Source: Hibiscus mutabilis (lineage: Eukaryota > Streptophyta > Magnoliopsida > Malvales > Malvaceae). From it: a stretch of DNA of 64,000 nucleotides. Within the stretch, counting starts at the first letter, position 1. Each line of letters starts with the position of its first letter. Shown here one piece after another: positions 56,630 through 64,000 of this stretch. Both the position numbers and the translations under genes were made by a program. The notes below the pieces were generated by a model. That model searched no databases, was not told the origin of the DNA, and was given only the letters and a program-made list of their open reading frames with translations. Where the stretch lies: contig CM033726.1 of assembly GCA_019671005.1 (NCBI GenBank), forward strand, positions 7,261,213 to 7,325,212. The letters run 5' to 3'.

Positions 56630-59600
56630 TCTGAGGTTAATTTAGCTTCAGTACCTAAAAACACTTGATGGTTAGATTCTGGTGCTACTACTCACATAAG
56701 TGTTTTTATGCAGGTTTACCTGAGCTACCGAAAGCCAAGTGATGGTGAAAGAAACATCTTTGTGGGCGATGGAAAATCAGTGGAAGTGGAAGCAATTGGG
56801 CATTTTAGGTTGTTATTAGGAACTGGTTTTTATTTGGGTTTGAAAGACACTTTTGTTGTTCCGTCTTTTAGGCGAAATTTAGTTTATGTTTCTTTGTTGG
56901 ACAAATGTGGTTATTATTGTTCATTTGGAAACAATCAATTTACTTTGTCTTTAAATTCAAGTATTGTTGGAACTGGTTATTTAGATACTTATGACAACCT
57001 TTATTCATTAGATACAATTGCATCCTATAATGAAACCTTGCATGTGGAATCACGTGGTACTAAGCGAAAAATTAAATAAAGAAAATTCAGCATCATTATG
57101 CATAAACGCTTAGGTCATATATCAAAATGTAGGATTGAGCGTCTTGTGTCTAATGGTATTTTAGAGTCTCTTGACTTTACAGAATTTAATGTTTGTGTTG
57201 ATTGCATCAAGGGAAAGCAGACCAAAACTAAGAGATTAGATGCCAATCGTTCTACAGACGTCTTAGAATTAATTCATACTGATATTTGTGGGCCATTCCC
57301 TCCGACATCTTGGAATGGTCAAAAATATTTCATAACATTCATAGACGATTACTCACGTTATGGGTACCTATATCTCATTCATGAAAAATCTCAGTCTTTG
57401 GACGTGCTCAAATCCTATAAAGCTGAAGTTGAGAATCAATTAAGAAAGTTCGATCTGATTGTGGTGGTGAGTACTACGGTAGATATGATGGATCAGGTGA
57501 ACAACGTTCAGGACCATTTGCAAAGTTCCTAGAGGAATATGGTATTGTCCCACAGTACACCATGCCAGGATCATCTAGTATGAATAATGTTATTGAGAGA
57601 TGTAATAGGACTCTTAAGGATATAGTAAGAAGTATGACTGCTCATTCTACCTTACATGAGTCACTCTGGGGAGAAGCATTAAAGACATCAGCGTACATTC
57701 TGAATATAGTACCCACAAAGCAGCTGAAAAAACACCTTATGAGCTTTGGGTGGGTAAAAAGCCCACTCTAAAGCATTTTCACATTTAGGGATGTCCAGCT
57801 GAGGCAAGGCCTTATAGGCCACATAAAAAGAAATTGGACTCAAAAACAGTAAGCATCTACTTTATTGGTTATTCTGAGCGATCTAGGGGCTATAAATTTT
57901 ATGATCCCATGAACAAGAAAATTTTTGAGACGAGAACTGCAACATTTTTTGAGGATGTTGAGTTTGGAGGAAAAAATAAGGTAAGAGACATTGTCTTTGA
58001 GGATGAATTGAGTTTTAACTCAGTTCCTACTATCACTTTTGATGATGTTCAAGTTTCTTTACCTATCATCAACCAAGAAGTGAATCCGGAACCTCAACAA
58101 GACAATGTCGAACAGCTTCCTCCTATTCAGGATGAGGTAATTGTTCCGGAAGAACAAACTCAACAACCTCAAGAACAAGTGCCATTAAGGAGATCCACGA
58201 GAGAAAAGAGAAATGCTATTCGGATGATTATATTGTGTTTCTCCAAGAAAATGAGGATGTCAATAGAATGATGGAAGATGATCCAATCAACTTTCATCAG
58301 GCCATGCAAAGTATTAACTCTCAAAAGTGGATTGATGCCATGCAAGATGAGTATAAATCCATGCAAAGAAATAAAGTTTGGGAACTTGTCCCATTACCTG
58401 AAGGTGCAAAACCAATTGGTTGTAAATGGATTTTTAAAACCAAAGGGATGCAAATTGTAATGTGGAGAGGTATAAGGCACGTCTTGTAGCTAAAGGATAT
58501 ACTCAAAAAGAAGACATTGACTTTTTAGAGACCTTCTCTCGAGTTTTATCGAAAGACTCTTTTAGGACAATCATGGCACTTGTAGCTCATTTTGATCTTG
58601 AGTTACATCAGATGGATGTTAAGACTGCATTTCTCAATGGAGACATCGAAAAAACAATTTATATGGTGCAACCAGAAAACTTTGAGTAGGGAGACCCAAA
58701 GAATATTGTTTGCAAATTAACAAAATCCATCTAGGGACTCAAGCAAGCTTCTCATCAATGGTATCACAAATTTTATTAAGTAATTGTCTCGTTCGGTTTT
58801 AAGATGAATATTGTTGATGATTGTGTGTATCACAAGCTTAGTGGGAGTAAGTATATATTTTTGGTTTTAAATGTCGATGACATTTTTCTTGCCACGAATG
58901 ATATAGGCTTATTGCATGAAACCAAGAGATTTTTATCTAAGCTTTTTGACATGAAAGATCTTGGGGACGCTTCTTTTGTTTTAAGAATTCAGATACATCG
59001 AGATCGATATCGGGGTATTCTTGGATTGTCACAAAATAACTATATCGATAAAGTACTTAAAAGGTTTGGCATGCAAAATAGCAAACCAATAGACACCCCT
59101 GTCACTAAAGGAGACAAGTTTTGTCTTACCCAATGCCTTAAGAGTAATCTTGAAATTCAAGAAAAACATAAGATTCCTTATACATTAACTATTAGGAGTC
59201 TAATGTATGTTCAGGTATGTATGCATCCGGATATTGAGTACATTGTTGGGATGTTAGGCAGATACTCAAGCAACCCTGGTATGGACCATTGGAAAACAAC
59301 CAAGAGGGTTATGAGGTATCTTCAGAGAATAAAAAGACTATATGCTCACATATAGGAAATCAGATCATTTGGAGGTCATAGGGTATACGGATTCTGATTT
59401 TACTGGATGCCAAGATAGCAGAAAATCTACATCAAGCTATATTTATCTGTTAGCTAGTGGAGCTATATCCTGGAAAAGTGCCAAATAGACACTTGTAGCT
59501 TATTCCACAATGGCAGCAAAGTTTGTAGCATGCTACGAGACATCAAATCGTGGAATATGTCTGCGAAATTTTGTCACTGGGCTGTGTATTTTGGAGAATA

Positions 59601-59862
59601 TAGAAAGACCACTTAAATTATTTTGTGATAATAAATCAGCAATGTTGTATTCCAACAACAATAGAAGCTCGTCTAAGTCAAAGCACATTGACATAAAGTT
59701 CCTAGTTGTGAAAGAAAGAGGGCAAAGTGGACAAATATCCATAGAACACATTGAGACAAACTCTATGATAGCGGATCCGCGCACAAAAGGTTTACCACTC
59801 ATGGTCTTTCATGAGCACAATGCTCATATGGGTGTTACATCATTTGATGATATTATTGTTTG
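56630..59862 (+). pseudogene. pol: Copia pol, copy B
   Basis: Same domain order as copy A: protease region, integrase from 57098 (KRLGHISKCRIERL), the NNVIERCNRTL block inside 57562-57771, RT from about 58320, NVDD at 58870-58881 and RNase H to 59862. It shares the stops after ENFE, LYAHI and SAK. Some frames are longer than in copy A (for example 58804-59355), others shorter (58235-58489). Confidence 0.85.
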
Positions 59863-60257
59863 AGTGGGAGTTTGTTATTTGTTCATTTTATGTTTATGTT
59901 TATTTTCAGACATTTATGTATTTGGTTATTTTCTTATCAGAAATAAAGTATTCAGTTTATTCACTCTTTTCTTATTTGGATAAGGACCTCATTTATGTTT
60001 AAAGATGACCAGTTGGAAATAAACATGTTCGGTTCACATTTACATGTAATTTTTATGGCACACATTCATAATTGATCTATGTCATTTGATTATGTTTGTA
60101 TACGTGACCATTGATGGGTCCAGTCATGATTGATATGGTGAAGATCGCTTTGATCCTATATAGATATAATTGATGGACGAGATTGTTATAGAATACCTAT
60201 TACATGATAGCAAATTTTTGAGCACATAAGGTTGTACATTTGTCAGAAACATATGTT

Positions 60258-60272
60258 GCCCAAGTGGGAGAT
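60258..60272 (+). other. Polypurine tract, copy B
   Basis: gcccaagtgggagat directly before the right LTR, identical to copy A's. Confidence 0.8.
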
Positions 60273-60717
60273 TGTTGGATTAAAATGCAATAATAGTGGG
60301 CACATATGTATAATGTATGTTGCTATTATAAAGTTTAACACGTAATTAAGTGACCAATTATGTTACACGTGTTATAGGTACTAAATTGTCATAGAATTAA
60401 AAGTATAGATACCATAAGTTAGATTTATAACTCAATGAGGGACAGAGTTGTAAATATTAATAAACTGTTTTAATTCAGTTTATATAAAGGGTAGTGGTCC
60501 TCGAGATATAGGTTAACTTGCATATCTCTTTTCCCCGTCAGAGAGTTGTGTGGCAAGAGGTAATCTATCATCTCGGAAGATCAAAACCCTCTCTGGAAAT
60601 CTCTAGCAATGGATTCGGTATGCTTCCGCAAATCTAGTTTTTGTTCTTAATGATTTGACACACACATATATATATCTTAGGTTTATATTCGTATTGAATA
60701 TATTTTTGGTTCTAACA
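60273..60717 (+). mobile_element. Right LTR (445 bp)
   Basis: Begins tgttggattaaaatgc and ends ttggttctaaca, followed by the gaagg duplication. It is distinguished by ccccgtcagagag, gtgtggcaag and cacacacatatata. Confidence 0.9.
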
Positions 60718-60722
60718 GAAGG

Positions 60723-61003
60723 AGGGTTCTATTGTTAAATGGGATAATCAGCTTAGGATTAAAGGTTTCCCTAAGAGTGGAGGATCCTTTAAAGATTGGT
60801 TTTGTCTTAAAAAGGAACCATAATGAGTCAATCACTGTTTCGTTTAGTTATGAACAAGCTCCTGAAATCTGTTATGCTTGTGGTCGACTGGGTCACGCCG
60901 AATGTGAATGTTTTTTTCCTCCTGGTAGGTTCAAGAGAGCTGTTAGATATGGGCCATGGATGCGTGCTTCAGCTTCATGGAAATGTTCATCAGTGGAGAA
61001 ATG
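60723..61003 (+). pseudogene. DUF4283 / LINE ORF1-like protein, 3' part with zinc knuckle
   Basis: Continues the frame cut at 48685, with one base too many. It holds SLRVEDPLKIGFVLKRN and EICYACGRLGHAECEC (C-x2-C-x4-H-x4-C, zf-CCHC_4 type), then RYGPWMRAS, the usual end of this domain pair. The knuckle ORF (60732-61004) has no start of its own. Coding-looking sequence persists to about 61520 in shifted frames (YILHEQFGSNFCGEC; FGPLQCNPNSIYFSLAYMDL) but no RT of a LINE follows. Confidence 0.65.
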
Positions 61004-61539
61004 ATCCAAGAAAAATGTATCTTCCAGACCGATTCATCGAAGCTCTCTAGTTCGGATTCCCAAGGAACCAAGGCGGATGATACTTTTTCATCTAATGATT
61101 TTAAGGAAGCCTTTGAAGGGTGTGTGGTATTATCCAGTACCTATATTGCTCACAACCCTAGATGATATGAGGTTTGGTGAAAAGTGTTCTAACATGTAGG
61201 ATTCTTTACCAAATGTTTAACCGTGTTTAAAGTTTGATATCTCTCATCTAGTTGTCGCAAATATCAAGAGTCAAAAGCATGGTTATGATGACAATCCTTT
61301 GGATGTGGACAAGGTGCTTTTTTCCCCACGTGATGTCTACATCTTGCATGAACAATTTGGATCCAATTTTTGTGGAGAATGTCAATCATCTCCCTCTTAC
61401 TCCCTCTACAAGGAGAACGACCTTTTTGGACCCTTGCAATGCAACCCAAACTCCATCTATTTTTCCTTGGCCTATATGGATCTATCTACTGATAATAAAA
61501 GTGTGAACTCCTTAAAGTTCTATTTTTTCGTATATATTG
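61004..61539 (+). pseudogene. Possible continuation of the ORF1-like frame
   Basis: Several overlapping short frames without stops for 80-180 codons (61252-61506, 61299-61838). No domain is recognised. It may be the disordered C-terminal part of the ORF1-like protein; the later part of the longer frame enters the Athila-like LTR. Confidence 0.3.
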
Positions 61540-62877
61540 CCATGTTATTGTTTGACTTTGAGTACATATTTGTGCATTTTGCTAGTAGATTCATACATTT
61601 GCATCTAGGAGTTAAGGAATGTACAGTTTTTCACTGGCATATTGAAAGGGTGTTTTCTTGCTGTGGTGGAAAGGTTTGGCAGGTCATGAGTAGTTGGAGC
61701 AGAAGAGAATTGCTGAGTGCAGTTGGCAAAAGCAGGAATGAAGAATGCCAAGCTCGGTTGGTAAAAGAAGGAAGTCCGATGCCCAGTCAGTTAGCCGTGA
61801 GTCAAAGCCATGTCATCCCTAATTTAAAAAGAAGATAACGCGCCTACAATGGTGCATAAAAATCTTTCAAAAACCAAATCCTAATAGGGTTTCTATGAGA
61901 GCCTATATAAAGAAGTCTACTGATTGAGCAGGGGAGGTTGCGCCGTGAGAGGAAAGAGAGGATAAAGGGAAAACCGTGGTTCGAACCAGGCAGTGACCGA
62001 CAGCTCTGGATCCATTAAAGGACTGCATCGACGAATTTCCTTCTTTGGTCTATTTCTCTTAGTTTTATTTCTGTTATGATGGTGATGCTTAAAAACAATA
62101 TGGTTTAATTGGTTTCCCCAACCATGAACTAATCTCTTAAGTTGGCTTGGGGTGTTTGTGATGAACGCTTAAATTTAGGTTTTTAATAATTGATTGCCTT
62201 GACATTTTTTGTCTATTTTGCTTGCGCTTACTTTCTTCATATTTTATTCCATACGACAGTTGGCATTGAATTCTCATTATCCCTTAATATCTTAATAGAC
62301 TTAGGAGATAAGTATTAATTGTAAAATACTAAGGAAAGAAGCTTCGACAGAAGATGTTCAAGTAGATGAGCTTACCTCGAAAGTGAATCTAGCCCTCAGG
62401 AGTAACGATTAAAACTTTGCCAGGTTAATTATTTGAAAACATTACTATAGACATATAGGTGTTAAAAGTAATTAATTTAGAGTATTGCCACCGGCGGAGG
62501 CACTGCTAACTTAAAATCTACTCGACAATAAACCAAGGTTGAACATTGTTAATTGCTGTCATCGCTAGTGTGAAGTCCAAACATCCCTTGCCAACGTCAA
62601 TTGATCATCTTGACACATATGTTTGTCAATCTGTATGAATTTCCCACCCTATTTTTCTTTTAATCATTTTCTTAATTTGAAATCTAAAATCAATTGCTAT
62701 CTCATTTTTTCTATTTCACAAGTAACTATCATGGAATTTAATTCCTGGACAATCCCTATGGATACGATACTCAGCTTACTGTTGTATTACTTGATGACCG
62801 TGTATACTTGCATGCAAAAGACCTGTTTTCGACATTATTTACTTACATTACTACATTAAATCATCAATCATTTGACA
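61540..62877 (+). mobile_element. 5' LTR of an Athila-like Gypsy element
   Basis: The right end (tcatttgaca, 62877) is placed by the PBS seven bases later. The content is non-coding, with a possible promoter tatataaag near 61909-61917. The left end is uncertain; 61540 is only where coding-like sequence stops. No 3' LTR is in the window, so no duplication can be checked. Confidence 0.6.
61909..61917 (+). promoter_or_regulatory. Possible TATA box of the Athila-like LTR
   Basis: tatataaag in gagcctatataaagaag, followed about 30 bp later by sequence expected to be the RNA start. Confidence 0.5.
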
Positions 62878-62883
62878 AGTTTA

Positions 62884-62901
62884 TGGAGCCGTTGCCGGGG
62901 A
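62884..62901 (+). other. Primer-binding site, Athila-type
   Basis: tggagccgttgccgggga differs in one base from the TGGCGCCGTTGCCGGGGA primer site of Athila-type Gypsy elements (tRNA-Asp). Confidence 0.88.
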
Positions 62902-62972
62902 TTGCAACATGAATAATTATTTTGATTCTTAATTATTTTTGTTTATTTTACTTATTTTGTTTTGATTAGTGA

Positions 62973-64000
62973 ATGACCAAGAGCCACACTACGAAGTAAG
63001 ATTTATAATATGATCCAGAGATTGAAAGAACCCTACGCAGGATAAGATCAAAAAATAGTTGTAATGGAAATGGTAGAGTAGATGGTGTCCTGAACAATTA
63101 GGAGAATTTGGCAATACATACTGGGATACCGCCCGCTCCTGCTGTTGCTGCAGAGATGCCTAAAGAATGACCTATCAAAGAACATTTGGCACCAAACATG
63201 GATAACTTGATGCCATGATTGATTGGTCTAGAGGTAAATACAACTAATTTTGAACTTAAACAAGTAATGATTCAGACGTTATTGAATGTAGGTCCGTTTG
63301 ATAGATCACCTACTGGAGACCCAAAGCAACACTTGAAGTAATTCATGGAGATGTGCTAACTATTTCAGTAACGGGGTGTGGCTGAAAAGACAGTAAAGTT
63401 GAGACTATTCTCATTCTCTCTAAGAGATAGAGCAAAATTGTGGCTAAATTCTTTGTCACCTGGTTCAGTTACTTCGTGGGCAGAATTATGCCAAAAGTTT
63501 CTTCCGGGATTCCAGCCACCTAAACTTAATGTCAAGCTGTGGAATGAAATCATTACTTTTAGGTAGGGTGATAATGAGACTCTTTATGATGCCTGAGAGC
63601 GTTTTAAGGATCTATTGAGGAGATGCCCCATATATAGATTTCCCTCTTGGACCCAGGTGGAAACCTTTTATAATGGATTCAATACTCATATAGGACTGTT
63701 GTTGATGCTTTGTCAAATGGTTCATTACTAGACAAGAATTACACTGAGGCATTTGACATCCTTGAAAGGATTACCACCAATGATTTTCAATACTATACTG
63801 CTAGATTGGGAGCCAGAATAAAAGTCGTTGAGAAATTAGAGCTTGATGCACTATCATCTATCAATGCTCAGATTTCCATCCTCACTAATATAGTGAAGAT
63901 AATGCAAAAGCCTACTGAAGTTCGAGAAGTAAAGGTACTGGAACCATTCTGCACTATTTGTGGAGAGGATCATAATGTGAAAGAATGCCCAGAAAACCCA
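62973..64000 (+). pseudogene. gag: Athila-like gag, decayed, cut by window end
   Basis: The ATG at 62973 is followed by a stop, then YDPEIERTLRRIR (typical N-terminus). The retrotransposon gag domain is clear at 63360-63570 (KTVKLRLFSFSLRDRAKLWL, SWAELCQKFLPGFQPPK). Then come DNETLYDA, ERFKDLLRRCP and, in another frame, NYTEAFDILERITTNDFQYY. A knuckle-like CTICGEDHNVKECPENP closes the window. At least four stops and one or two shifts. Protease and pol should follow beyond 64000. Confidence 0.8.

Larger units (their letters stand above)
48686..60717 (+). mobile_element. Three-LTR Copia tandem (LTR-body-LTR-body-LTR)
   Basis: LTRs at 48686-49135, 54493-54932 and 60273-60717, all in one orientation, alternate with two bodies of about 5.35 kb that are nearly identical. 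One 5-bp duplication (gaagg) encloses the whole. This is the product expected from unequal exchange between the two LTRs of a single inserted element. The gag contains a UBN2-like domain; the lineage within Copia is not assigned. Confidence 0.9.

Overview
This is a plant nuclear window, from a dicot and possibly Malvaceae. The evidence is two intron-bearing plant genes set in AT-rich intergenic DNA full of nested LTR retrotransposons and foldback MITEs. Family-level placement rests only on the general look of the repeats and is weak. No bacterial, organellar or CRISPR features were seen.

Two host genes are clear, both on the minus strand. The first is a three-exon gene (18344-20204, 473 codons plus stop) for a gar2-related plant protein. 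The second is a nine-exon gene (41345-45173, 320 codons plus stop) for D-aminoacyl-tRNA deacylase (DTD2/GEKO1). From memory their Arabidopsis counterparts are neighbours (AT2G03810 and AT2G03800), so the 21 kb between them here looks like an ancestral gene pair pushed apart by transposons. A possible third gene, truncated by an LTR, begins at 17311 on the minus strand.

Layout. 1-17 kb: a Stowaway-like MITE, two diverged Gypsy-type LTRs of one family (about 1.2-3.7 and 14.5-17.0 kb), Mutator-like foldbacks, a SIRE-type solo LTR with a TSD (6516-7459), an internally deleted Copia element on the minus strand (about 7.8-10.1 kb), two adjacent MITEs of one family and further inverted-repeat elements. 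17-21 kb: the possible gene fragment and the gar2-related gene. 24-38 kb: a nested stack in which a foldback element (about 24169-38475) holds a 13.5-kb minus-strand SIRE-type Copia (24458-37975, TSD gaagc). That element is itself split in pol by a 2.67-kb solo LTR (30796-33462, TSD catta). 41-45 kb: DTD2. 45.6-47.3 kb: a 1.7-kb Mutator-like foldback (9-bp TSD) whose centre is inverted telomere-like sequence. 48-61 kb: a broken DUF4283/zinc-knuckle (LINE ORF1-like) reading frame split by a 12-kb LTR-body-LTR-body-LTR Copia tandem with one outer TSD (gaagg). 61.5-64 kb: the 5' LTR, primer-binding site and decayed gag of an Athila-like Gypsy element that runs off the window.

The most unusual structures are three. 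A regular paired-palindrome array (GTATCGATAC-type boxes about 20 bp apart, pairs about 62-63 bp apart) lies in SIRE-type LTRs and again upstream of that element's extra ORF. The three-LTR Copia tandem has a middle LTR that reads as a recombinant of the outer two. Finally, the two tandem Copia bodies differ from each other mostly at CAG/CTG sites and homopolymers.
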